NCBI RefSeq assembly: GCF_964340395.1
Contig: NC_135571.1
Coordinates: 5,563,953-5,627,952, forward strand
DNA: 64,000 nt
DNA from: Glandiceps talaboti
Taxonomy: Eukaryota > Hemichordata > Enteropneusta > Spengelidae
Direction: 5' to 3'
How positions within the stretch are numbered: the first letter of the stretch is position 1; the number at the start of each line of letters is the position of its first letter. Both the position numbers and the translations under genes were made by a program. The notes beneath the pieces are model-generated. The model was not told the origin of the DNA. It did not search any database and saw nothing but the letters and a program-made list of their open reading frames with translations. Below, one piece after another: positions 23,701 through 33,870 of the stretch.

Positions 23701-24557
23701 GAATCCATACAAATGAAAACCTATTTGTATGTAAGGAGTGTGGTAAAGGGTTTAATCATAGCGGTACACTGAAGACACATATAAAAATCCATACAAATGA
23801 AAGACCATTTGTATGTAAGGAGTGTGGTAAAGGGTTTAATAGCAGTGGGAATTTAAAGATACATAGAATAATCCATACAAATGAAAGACCATATGTATGT
23901 AAGGAGTGTGGTAAAGGGTTTAATATGAGTTGCAATTTAAAGGTACATATAAGGATCCATACAAATGAAAGACCATTTGTATGTAAGGAGTGTGGTAAAG
24001 GGTTCCATACCAATAGCCATTTAAAGGTACATAGAAGAATCCATACAAATGAAAGACCATTTGTATGTAAGGAGTGTGGTAAAGGGTTCTATAGTAGGGG
24101 GAATTTAATAATGCATAGTAGAAGCCATGCAAATGAAAGACCATTTGTATGTGAGGAGTGTGGTAAAGGGTTTAATACGAGTAGCAGTTTAAACACTCAT
24201 AGAAGAATCCATACAAATGAAAGACCATTTGTATGTAAGGAGTGTGGTAAAGGGTTCCATACCAATAGCCATTTAAAGGTACATAGAAGAATCCATACAA
24301 ATGAAAGACCATTTGTATGTAAGGAGTGTGGTAAAGGGTTCTATAGTAGGGGGAATTTAATAATGCATAGTAGAAGCCATGCAAATGAAAGACCATTTGT
24401 ATGTGAGGAGTGTGGTAAAGGGTTTAATACGAGTAGCAGTTTAAACACTCATAGAAGAATCCATACAAATGAAAGACCATATGTGTGTAAGGAGTGTGGT
24501 AAAGGGTTTAATACGAGTGGGAATTTAAAGACACATAGAAGAATCCATACAGAATGA
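20742..24557 (+). CDS. C2H2 zinc-finger protein, 20-finger array
   Basis: Two coding exons: 20742-21058 and 22259-24557, joined by a phase-2 intron (GTAAGT ... CAATAG) that rebuilds one Lys codon. The protein is 871 aa. The start ATGGCGGCG has a good context (CAAACATGG). Residues 1-314 are acidic and low-complexity, with SUMO-consensus-like VKME, VKLE and IKKE sites. Residues from 315 carry one standard finger, one degenerate finger, then 18 regular C-x2-C-x12-H-x3-H fingers joined by TNERPF/Y linkers, a variant of TGEKP. The helices vary (e.g. NRSCNLKIH, HTNSHLKVH, YSRGNLIMH). No KRAB, BTB or SCAN domain is seen. Likely a nuclear DNA-binding regulator; targets unknown. Fingers 14-16 are repeated exactly as 17-19. 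The array ends because one extra base shifts the frame, and decayed fingers follow. Confidence 0.95.
22085..22185 (+). repeat. Dispersed repeat family F, copy 1
   Basis: TGGGTCACTAGTTCATACAT, CCATGTGACAATGGTCTAAG, CCAATCAC and AGGCTGTATGAAAATG. Lies in the zinc-finger intron; the partner is at 60866-60945. Confidence 0.65.
23955..24480 (+). repeat. Perfect 252-bp tandem duplication of three fingers
   Basis: The block from 23955 repeats at an offset of 252 bases (three 84-base fingers). I see no difference over about 270 bases. The duplicated fingers are HTNSHLKVH, YSRGNLIMH and NTSSSLNTH. Confidence 0.9.
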
Positions 24558-25015
24558 AAGACCATTTGTATGTAAGGAGTGTGGTAAAGAGTTTAAAGAC
24601 AATAATACTCAGGACAATCCATGCAAAGGAAAGACCATTTGTACATAAAGAAAGTGTTGGAAAGGGTTTAAACAAAGTATCACTGTGAAAACAGGCATTA
24701 AAATCCACCCAAATGAAAGCATGGTTATATGTAAAAAATGTAGTAAAGGTTCTTGTACATGTATAGTGGTAGTCTGATAGAATGTAAAAAGAAGCTGGAA
24801 ATATAGAATACATTCTATGTAGATTGTTGCAAAAGGTTAAAACAAAGTGATTGCCCAAAGGCACTTATCACAAATTATACTAAAGAAAAAGTTTCACCAA
24901 AGCAGCACACTGAAAATATCACCTCTAATCCACAGCACATAATCAAATGGTCATATGTTTGTGACAAGGTTTTCACAATAAAGAGAGCAACTTAACAAGA
25001 CATGTGACAAGTTAG
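24558..25015 (+). pseudogene. Decayed zinc fingers beyond the stop
   Basis: Just after the stop, the array pattern continues in another frame (NERPFVCKECGKEFK). Weaker finger remains follow near 24620-24760 (KERPF, ICKKCSKG). A last piece at about 24955-25005 (YVC-DKVFTIK ... LTRH) is also broken by small indels. These are former fingers of the same gene, now 3' UTR. AATAAA at 25019-25024 is a likely poly(A) signal. Confidence 0.8.
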
Positions 25016-25018
25016 CCA

Positions 25019-25024
25019 AATAAA
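25019..25024 (+). terminator. AATAAA poly(A) signal, zinc-finger gene
   Basis: First canonical hexamer after the coding region, about 460 bases beyond the stop. Confidence 0.55.
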
Positions 25025-25185
25025 TTTTAGATGAGAAACATTTTCTTTTATTTTCCATGTTTGTTAGATGAAAGATTTTCTTTTACCATAGTTGTGATCT
25101 TCCTTATAACGATACATATTTTACAAAAAAAAAAACCATGTTAAATTTTGGCAAAAAATGAATAATAAGTAGCCGTATTAACATG

Positions 25186-25733
25186 TTGTGGACAATGTTC
25201 AATGTTTTGTTAGTTTTTTCAAGATCTTAATTACCATTTTTCTGGAAAATTTCATAACAAAACTGTAAATATATGCATATTAATTACCCTGGTTTGCATA
25301 TTTATCAAATTTTTGGTTTTATTTATATGTCAAGGATTTGCCTGTAATTACGTAAGAATTGTAATCTGATGTACATCTTTTATTGTCTTAGTAAAATTTA
25401 TGCCTTTTTAATTTTTTGACCACTGTATTTTTTAATCCCCAAAGAGAACCAACTGTTCAAGATTTTGTATGTTTTTTAAAGACATTAATTACCAATTTTC
25501 AGAATAATCTAATAACAATAATGAATACATGCATATTGATTACCTTAATTAGCATATTTTGGGCAGTTTTTGGTGATTTGTATTTGTTTCTCAGAGACTG
25601 GCCTGTAAGAATTGTAATTTGCATATTGATTACCTTAATTAACATCTTTTGTTGTCTTGAGTAAAAAGTATGCTGTTTAATTTTGTTGACTAATTAGTAT
25701 TTTTATTCCCAAACGGAAACACCCTGAGAGGAT
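25186..25733. repeat. Diverged tandem pair, ~265-285 bp units
   Basis: Unit 1 (25186-25447) and unit 2 (25448-25733) share GCATATTRATTACC, CCTGTAA...GAATTGTAAT, CATCTTTTRTTGTCTT and ATTCCCAAA blocks. AT-rich and non-coding. Confidence 0.7.
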
Positions 25734-25956
25734 TAACACTTTGGGTTCCATCCATGCATGCATAAGTTCCCCTCATATCTCTGGCATACACCAACCGATT
25801 TCAAACCTGGTACAAAGGGAACATACTATGTGAGACATGGCCTTGTCATTTTGTTTTACAACCAAATAAAATATAGCCAAAATGGTGGCCATATTTGTTG
25901 TTAAATTTCACGGTATGCATCATAGCTTTGGATGTATAATAGTATACATTGTATGT

Positions 25957-26092
25957 AGTGTGTGTGTATGTATGTATGTATGTATGTATGTATGTATGTG
26001 TGTATGTATGTATGTATGTATGTATGTATGTATGTATGTATGTATGTATGTATGCATGCATGCATGCATGAATGTATGCATGGATGGATGTA

Positions 26093-26129
<37 letters not shown>

Positions 26130-26200
26130 TGTATGTATGTATGTGTGTGTATGAATGTATGTATGTATGTATGTATGTATGTATGTATGTATGTATGTAT
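25957..26200. repeat. (GTAT)n microsatellite with GCAT and GT interruptions
   Basis: Compound tetranucleotide array. Long frames of Cys-Met-Tyr-Val repeats across it are artefacts. Confidence 0.97.
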
Positions 26201-26436
26201 ATGTATATACGTATTGCTGTGTGGGCAGGAGGGTGTGTTAGCATGCGTTTGTGGTATTTAAAGCATATTATTTGACGTATTGAGAGTAAATCGTCAAACA
26301 TTTCTCAGTAATTGTCATGGCAAAGGCTGAAAAATATAAGGAAAACCAAAAGCAATATGCAAGTAACAGCGTTGCTGTTGTTGTTGTCATCTAATTCTAA
26401 TTACATTATTGTAATCTTTACATTTTATTTCAGACC

Positions 26437-29400
26437 ATGGGTGTTGTGAAGGTCATCTTAAGTTTATTTCGAAGACGTCAGTTACCCCTAATCATACTTC
26501 TCAGTGTCTGTATCGTATTACTTTTAATGGTTAAGTTTCATCTTCACACGACAAATCCAAGAAACTCTGGGTAAGTGTTTATTGTTAGGTGCTAGTTTGG
26601 TTAAATTGCTCGTTATCACCTTGATCCTTATTATTGTTCGTTACATGCGTTAGAAAGGATTATGCTATGCTATGCTATGCTATGCTATGTTAGATAAACA
26701 ATGGATATAATGTTCGTAGAATTGAAAGATAAACCAGTGTTTTGATAATGGAAAGCGCAAACAAACAAACAAACAGAAGCAAAATGAGGCTGATGAAATA
26801 TTTGAAATAACTTAAATAAGCTTATTCTGTTGTTGTATCGCCATATTAATCACTCACTCACCCATCCACTCACTCACTCACCATCCACACGGCCATCCAC
26901 AAACTAACCCACAAACTCGCTCACTCACTCACTCACTCACTCACTCACTCACTCACTCACTCACTCACTCACTGACAAACTCACTCACTCACTCACTCAC
27001 TCACTCACTCACTCACAAACTCACTCACTCACTCACTCACTCACTCACTCACTCACTCACTCACTCACCTACTCACCTACTCACCTACTCACTCACTCAC
27101 TCACTCACTCACTAACAAACTCACTCACCCTCTCACTCACTCTCAGTCACCCACCCATCCAACCACCCACTCACTCACACGTGAATAAAATACACATCAT
27201 ATCTTATAGTCTACGTAAATAAATGCCTGCAAATTCTCATGACTATTTGTTATTGATAACTAATCATTAATGCCATTTCGTTTTTTCTTCCTTGTGAACT
27301 ACAAATTTCAACATTTTTATTTAGAAATTCTAGTGTTGATATTGATAATGATAAAACAAACTCCAAATCTCTCCATCAACTTCTGTCATTCTCCCTGTCT
27401 ATCTTTCACCATCGCTCATTTAGATGTTTATCATTTTTCCTAGACCTTCCATCATGCTTTGTTGTATAATCCTCCGAATCATTCTCTCCTTTCTTATATT
27501 TTATCTATACCCCCAGATTACAGGAAGCATACGAACATGGATGGAGTAAAGAAAAACGAATGGTAGATGGTGGCAATGAACCTCGGGGTTATCTCCAGGT
27601 AATGTATGATTGCTTACGACACAACATTGAAGTAACATGCGCCCTTTGGCGATTTCCGAAACTTAACCAGACGAAAGGTTGTTCCAGCTACAATCTTGTA
27701 TTGCTATGAAAGACTGGTCGTTGTGGGCGCTCTTAATACAGCTCGGTTGATTATTAGCAATGAAAGGATTACGTAATTTTGATTAAAATCAATAATAGAG
27801 ATATTAATATTAATTTATTAAGAGTAATTTACATCGTTAAATTTCCAATACTGTGTTCTACATTTTATATTTTTTGTGTAAAGATATTTTAGATAGTTTT
27901 GTTTCATTTTATTTGTGTACCCACTCTGTATTGTCAGAAGGTATAGTTCGTGATGATGACTACGATCATATTAATTTGCATAAAGGTTGATTGAATGTGA
28001 AAACTCGTGTTTTGCATCTTTCAAACAAACACTTATTTTATTCACAGAAATTCTTTCCTGATGATTATGTTCTATCGTATTACGACAATAGTTATGATTT
28101 CAACAACTCGACAACTCCATGTACACCGAAAAATAAGATAGCTTTCCTCAAAATGCATAAATGTGGAAGTAGTACTATACAGAATATCATGATACGTCAC
28201 GGCCAGAAATTCAATTTGACGTTCGTCCTCCCGCCAAAGAAGAACATTATCAGTTATCCAGCACCGTTCCATAAAAGTGCAATAGCAAAGTTACCCATTG
28301 AAAGCTATGATATGTTGGCACATCATACACGGTTTTCAAAAGAAGGTAATGTACAATCCATTTATTCATGATCAGTAGAAATATTGATTTGGTCGTGCGC
28401 AAAAATGTCAGAAATAAGAATTTTTTTATTTTTCAAAACAATTCACCCTTTTTAATAATTAACTTTGATTAAAATTAATTCAGATGGACTATTTTTATAA
28501 TTTTGGTCTAAAATTTAAAGGAAAATTGCCAAACTAACACGAAAAGTCAAAGTTGTTACAGTACTGGAACAATAGAATGGCCGTTGCTAAAATATTTGAC
28601 TTTAACACTAGAGGACGACCTTTACTTGAAAATTTTCATGTAGCAGATGGCCAGATTTGTTGTTTAAGCGAGTGTACGTGTATTGAATAAAATTATATTT
28701 TCTTTCAATTCACAGGTATATTAGAAGTCATGTCGGACGAAACTATCTTCATCACAATTATTCGTGAGCCTGTCGCCATGTATGAAAGTTTATTTACATA
28801 TTTCAGGATGCCATATTTGTACGGAATTCAAGGCCCCAAAGCCCTGGATACTTTCTTTGAAGCTCCCGATCGTTACATTTTTCTATCGCACAGTGAGACT
28901 GCGTACAGCATGAGGAACCCGATGTTGTTTGATTTAGGTATGCGAATCTGGGACATGGGGAACCGAGAAAAGACAATACAGTACCTACAATATATACACA
29001 GAACATTTTCACTCGTCATGATCGCAGAATATTTTGAAGAATCCCTCATTCTCATGAAAGATTTGTTGTGTTGGAATTTAGATGACTTTGTTTATGTCGC
29101 ACTCAACAAAAGAAGCGCAGTCTCGGTAAAAAGTGTTAGCGTTGAAACTACTGTGCGCATGCGTGAATGGAACTCCGGCGACGTCCTGCTCTATGAGTAT
29201 TTCAACCACACATTTTGGGAAAAGGTACACGCGTTCGGGATAGATAGAATGAAGGAAGAAGTAACACTTTTGCGGGAGAAAAGAGACGCTGTTTACGAAA
29301 TGTGTATAGAAAAAGAAGCAGAAAACACACAAAGAGTCTGGCATCCTCTCGGAATCAAAGTTGGCGACTTCATTCTGAAAGAGGGTGCCGAAAACAATCG

Positions 29401-29488
29401 CCTATGCCGACGGATGACGCGCCCAGAATTGATATACACCGATATTTTGAGAAAAACGCAACAACAAAAATTCAAAAAGCGAGGTTGA
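26437..29488 (+). CDS. Galactose-3-O-sulfotransferase-like enzyme
   Basis: Four coding exons: 26437-26570, 27517-27598, 28048-28345 and 28716-29488. All have GT-AG introns and matching phases, giving 428 aa, within the usual family size. The first exon follows a good acceptor (TTTATTTCAG), so a non-coding 5' exon is implied. Residues 1-15 are basic and about 16-33 form a signal anchor (LPLIILLSVCIVLLLMV), so it is a type II membrane protein expected in the Golgi lumen. The 5'-phosphosulfate-binding loop is FLKMHKCGSSTIQNI (about 104-118). The 3'-phosphate site is IREPVAMYESLFTYF (about 187-201). A family signature MIAEYFEESLILMKDLLCW lies near 273-291. It is predicted to move sulfate from PAPS to galactose on glycolipid or glycoprotein. 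Several N-glycosylation sites are present (NNST, NLT, NHT). The exact acceptor cannot be told. Confidence 0.93.
26661..26690. repeat. (TATGC)n short array
   Basis: Six pentamer units inside the first intron of the sulfotransferase gene. Confidence 0.9.
26851..27178. repeat. (CACT)n array in sulfotransferase intron 1
   Basis: About 300 bases of CACT units with AAAC and ACCT interruptions, between exons 1 and 2. Confidence 0.97.
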
Positions 29489-29587
29489 TGACTTCTTGTA
29501 TATTATAGTTATATTTTTGGAAGAAAATGAGCAGATTGCGTGAATAATGACGTCATCGTTATAAGGTTACTATGGATACTTTATTGC

Positions 29588-29704
29588 AATAAACCAGGAC
29601 TGATGATATGGTTTACAATGGAAGATTTTGGGAAACAGGATGCAATGAAAAAAACTGGATACGCAATTAGTTTCTTCTTTTTAAGATGAATAATTATGAA
29701 TAAA
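29588..29704 (+). terminator. Two AATAAA poly(A) signals
   Basis: AATAAA at 29588-29593 and 29699-29704, 100 and 211 bases after the sulfotransferase stop. Confidence 0.7.
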
Positions 29705-30024
29705 GAATATAACGCAATATTTTGTCTTATGTTAATGTTTGATGACGTAATACATTGTAATGACGTAATGTCTTTAAACATCCTACTTCTTTCCGTGTTA
29801 CGATCCCTAAACTTGAAGAGCTCGTGAATGTGATAACAGGTCATCTGACACCTGTTGATTCAACTGTGCGTAATGATTTAGTGCGACTGTTCATAGAGTG
29901 CGCCCTCAACAATTCTGATCAGCAGTTACTCAGGACGGTAAAGCTAAACTTTAATTTTACTTTCACGATCCCTTCCCCCAATATCTAGAGACTCAATCTG
30001 GTTTATCTGTCTATATCTGGTTTC

Positions 30025-30038
30025 TGTGTGTGTGTGTG

Positions 30039-30078
<40 letters not shown>
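30025..30078. repeat. (GT)n / (CTGT)n microsatellite
   Basis: GT repeats followed by nine CTGT units. Confidence 0.97.
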
Positions 30079-31263
30079 ACTGATGTCATGTCTCTCTATC
30101 CTGCCCTGCCAATGAGTAATAGTCATCATACAACAGTGCTACATATATTTGTAACTTTCTTTCACAAAGCCTATTCAGTCAATTGTACTAAATCATATAT
30201 AGCGATGAGAAATAGCGGCCGATTCCATTGTGCGTGAATCAACCCTTTCACACGGCTAAATAAACACAACACCTCTCCTCTATTCCAATGTTACAACACT
30301 ACCGCTATAAGTCGACCAGTCACCTATGTGTGAAAAAAATCACTGAAAAGATTTTTTTTACATCAATTCACTGGAGAGGATTTTATTCCCAGACTGTGGT
30401 GTTGAGTAATGACTGGCTGATAAGACCGTCTTTGTTCGTCTGCTTCGGTTGACCTCACGAATGCAAACTGGGTCACCACTACCACTTTTTCATTTAAACC
30501 CAAAATTGTCCATACTTTATCTGCATTCGTGGAAATGCTTTCAAAAACGTCAGCAGTTTCAACATCATTGTCACACATTCAAATATTACAAATTTAATGT
30601 CGTTTTCTCTCGAAATTTCGAAATTAGAAAGTTTACCGAAACGCCTAGTCCAATGTTATTTCTAGACTATGTACATACATACACCATTCCTTATGTAGTC
30701 CGCGGTTGTCTCCAAATGGATGAAAGCGCCTTAGCAACGACATACCTAGCAACGCGTTAGTGTCGGCACATTCCATTATACTAGGTAAGGGTAGGGTAGT
30801 ATTGAAAAATTCCCCGCCATAGCGACGATATCGAACTCTTATTGCTAAAAGAACACTTAAAAACTGATTTAGTACAACAAAGGCAAGTCGTAAATTACCT
30901 CCCCTTTCATCGCTCACCACACCCCTCAAACAATGACACACTGTAACCCCCTCAGAAGAATAAAGACGAGGGGGATGTATGATAAACAGACAGGTCATCT
31001 GATTGAAAGGAACGGACATTTTCCGACATATATATAGTCGTTCAACACAACAACATGACGAATGATTGTATGTTTACTGTTTCCAGTTATGCAACTGGGA
31101 AAAAGACCCGTTAGAGTACAAAGTCTTAGAGTATACATAACTGACAGGATTAACTTGGATTACAATCTTGGCCATTAATGTGTTTGCTGTGTTTTATCAA
31201 TCCATTTAAACCTGTTATTTACTCGTAGTAAAGCACTTGTCATAACTTGAACTGGACCGTCAA
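30079..31263. other. Non-coding stretch
   Basis: Open frames at 30449-30760 (plus) and 30645-31019 (minus) overlap and have no domain or splice support. Nothing is called. Confidence 0.5.
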
Positions 31264-31296
31264 ATGGGAACCACAGAGCGTTGTTGCTGCAACCAG
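31264..31296 (+). CDS. Possible first coding exon (MGTTERCCCNQ)
   Basis: Unrecognised. An ATG in fair context (CAAATGG) opens 11 codons ending exactly at a strong donor CAG|GTAAGG, phase 0. MG followed by three adjacent Cys resembles an N-myristoylation plus palmitoylation signal. No following exon was located, so this could be chance. Confidence 0.25.
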
Positions 31297-31928
31297 GTAA
31301 GGGTTTTTACATCAACGTATTATTGTCACGTCCTTCTATACGTCGTAAATATAACAGTTGATAATTGGGGGTGCCCTTTGAGTTGAAATTTCAACTTAAT
31401 TGGTCGTTGGGGCACATTTGAAGAGCCATTTCGATCTCAGTGCGGCGGCAACTTGAGTTCAGTGATCGAAGAACTACTCGGTATATGGTGGTCGGAGACG
31501 GGGCCACTTTCAATGGTTTTGACGAAAACACCGCTGTGAGGTTACGTCTTGGGTAACGTACAGATGTAAAGCGAGGTATGAATTCTGTCAAATGTATGCC
31601 CTGAGAACTCCTACACGTATTTGTTTATGTATAGGGACGCAAACTTGTCGGAATTCTCGAAGCGCATATCTCTAGAGCTAAATTTGATGATTGTGTACTG
31701 TACACTTTAATGAAATTTTTTATACGGCGCACTACCTGTGTAAAACGACACGGTAAATTTATTTTCCATTTATCTAATTACTAGTATAGCAGCGAATCAC
31801 TCTCACTAAAATAGGGCATTCCATCTACTGAAAGTGTAAGTTCCGGTTCACTGAATTGAATTGCCAAGACTATTTTGACGACAAATCGAGTACATTTTGC
31901 ATACGTGGTTCTTCCCACTACTAAAACG

Positions 31929-31978
31929 ATGGGGACATGTTGCTTCGTCTGCTGCAATGCCGCGAAACGGACGCAAAG
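31929..31978 (+). CDS. Possible first coding exon (MGTCCFVCCNAAKRTQ)
   Basis: Unrecognised. ATG GGG ACA TGT TGC opens a 50-base segment that ends at a donor AAAG|GTAAGA in phase 2. It resembles the segment at 31264 in starting MGT with clustered Cys. It could be an alternative or separate first exon. Downstream exons were not identified. Confidence 0.28.
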
Positions 31979-33454
31979 GTAAGAGGCCGACCAAACACTA
32001 TAATTTCGTGGAACATTTTCTTTCATCAAATTTACAATTTATGACTTAAAAACAGAGGAATGAACAACACGTTTAGAAATTTTGATCAAATCGAAATGTT
32101 CAGAGCGACCTCGATCGATTCAATAAAGTTCATTCACATCTACCGGAGACTTCCGTCAAAACACCATTCCCCTTTGTAAAAAATCCCATAATTTTTGTCC
32201 TATTAAAAATTTATTTTGATAAGAACTCACTGTTATGAATAATTAAATTAGATCCGCTCAAAAGGGAAGCGGGATTTTGTGAAAACAATATGAACTGAAC
32301 AGAAGGCGATAACATTTGCACGACGTGATTATTGGCGGGAATGGTTGTCGTCAAAATTTTTGAGACTTGACCTGAAATGAACATTCTGTAATAACCAACT
32401 ATTCTAGTCTGTAAGATACAGACATTCGTGCTACGCTATCAGGCGGCACTCAAGAAGCCCGATATGGCTGAACAACACGACGTATCTTACAGTCTGCCAA
32501 CTATTCAGTCACTCATTGTTTGGGGCCACCAACACTAATTTCAACAAAAAGGTAGACCAAAATATTTTCATATGAGTGAGTTATTGAGGATGTACAAGTT
32601 ACCATTGAATTCAACGTTAATTTTAAAACGGCGTCATACTCCGTGACTAGCCGCCCCATTGTTCTTGAATCTTTCAAATTATAAAACACCAAAGACGGCC
32701 TCAATTGTACTTGGTCTAATAGAGTAGATTATGTTTGAACTAAAAAATAACCAATCTATTTGCCCATATTGGGGACAGCTGTAACAATATGGCAAAATTA
32801 TCACTTTCCGTTTCCAAGACAACGAGAACACGACACATTTTTCCAACATTTCTCTACAGCAGGTTTTCGTTTGCTATATGTTTCCACATCTAAGTGGTTT
32901 TTTTATTGGAATGTGTAACATTTGTCGTAGTTCGACAAATATAGTTTAAGTTTAGAACAATCATTTTAACTGATTTGCATAATATTTACATTTGACACAT
33001 TGTCGTCAGCTCAAGTTTGTATGCAGTGGGCCAAAATATTTTCTAAAGTGCGAATAAACATATGTCAGCAACAAGTTTGTCTAACTACTCGAAGGTCGCC
33101 TATACATTTTAAAATCATGAAAGCGCCTTTTATTTCATTAATATCGACATGACGTCATCCGCTTCAAACGCTTCAATCATTTCCCGCGTAATTCAATAGA
33201 ACAAAAGTCTTGATTTGTGAAAAAAAAATCGCGCAAAAATTGACTAATTTTGGACAACAATAATAGAAATGATAATCATCTATCAAACGATACAATAATG
33301 TTTCAAAAACAAATCTCGTTTTTCAAGTTTCTTCAAGAAAATGTGCTCACATTTCCAAAACTGTTTGGAAAGCCGACGAATCCTTATTAGTTTCACCTGG
33401 TGTAGCAACTATATGAATGTGATAATTTAAGAATAACACCCAGGGAAATCCAGA
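31979..33454. other. Non-coding stretch with one small foldback
   Basis: An inverted repeat CTGTAAGATAC / GTATCTTACAG (about 32410-32420 and 32482-32492) bounds an ~85-bp unit. No gene is seen. Confidence 0.45.
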
Positions 33455-33870
33455 GGGCTTATAAGGGGATTGGTTTGTCATACTCCGAAATACTAGACGG
33501 AAAAGCGGCCAACGAAAGACAAATATAGTACCGGTTTACAAATCCCCGTGTGTGTTTTGTCAAAGTCAGCATATAAAGTGGACACGAAAACGTATTAAGT
33601 GGGGATTCTGGTTGTCATCCGACACACGCAAGACGGAAAGAAAGAGAGCTAAAGACAACTACAGCATTAAGTTGGCAGGTGTGGCGTGTCGTCTTGTCAG
33701 CCAATAGATTTATAGTGTACATGAATTTGATCAAGTAGGGATTCGGTTTTTCATTCGAGAAATGCACGGCACGTACAGAAAAGAGACCGAAAGACATATT
33801 CCGTATTAGTTGACAGATGTGCATAGTTACGATGCCGGATTCTGAATATGTTGTGAACACGAACATTTTC
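33455..33870. repeat. Three diverged ~135-bp tandem units
   Basis: Compare GTGGGGATTCTGGTT (33600) with GTAGGGATTCGGTTT (33735), and GGCAGGTGTG (33675) with GACAGATGTG (33812). A weaker first unit lies before 33600. Confidence 0.5.

Noticed and set aside
23003-24864. Minus-strand frames with repeated LPHSLHTNGLSFVWIL
   Set aside because: Antisense shadows of the zinc-finger array; their repetition mirrors the 84-base finger period.
26851-27178. Regular spacing in the CACT region considered as a CRISPR-like array
   Set aside because: Pure simple-sequence repeat without unique spacers, in an animal intron.
27524-27598. Alternative acceptor (TTACAG) for sulfotransferase exon 2
   Set aside because: It leads to an early in-frame stop; the acceptor giving exon start 27517 keeps the frame open and matches phase.
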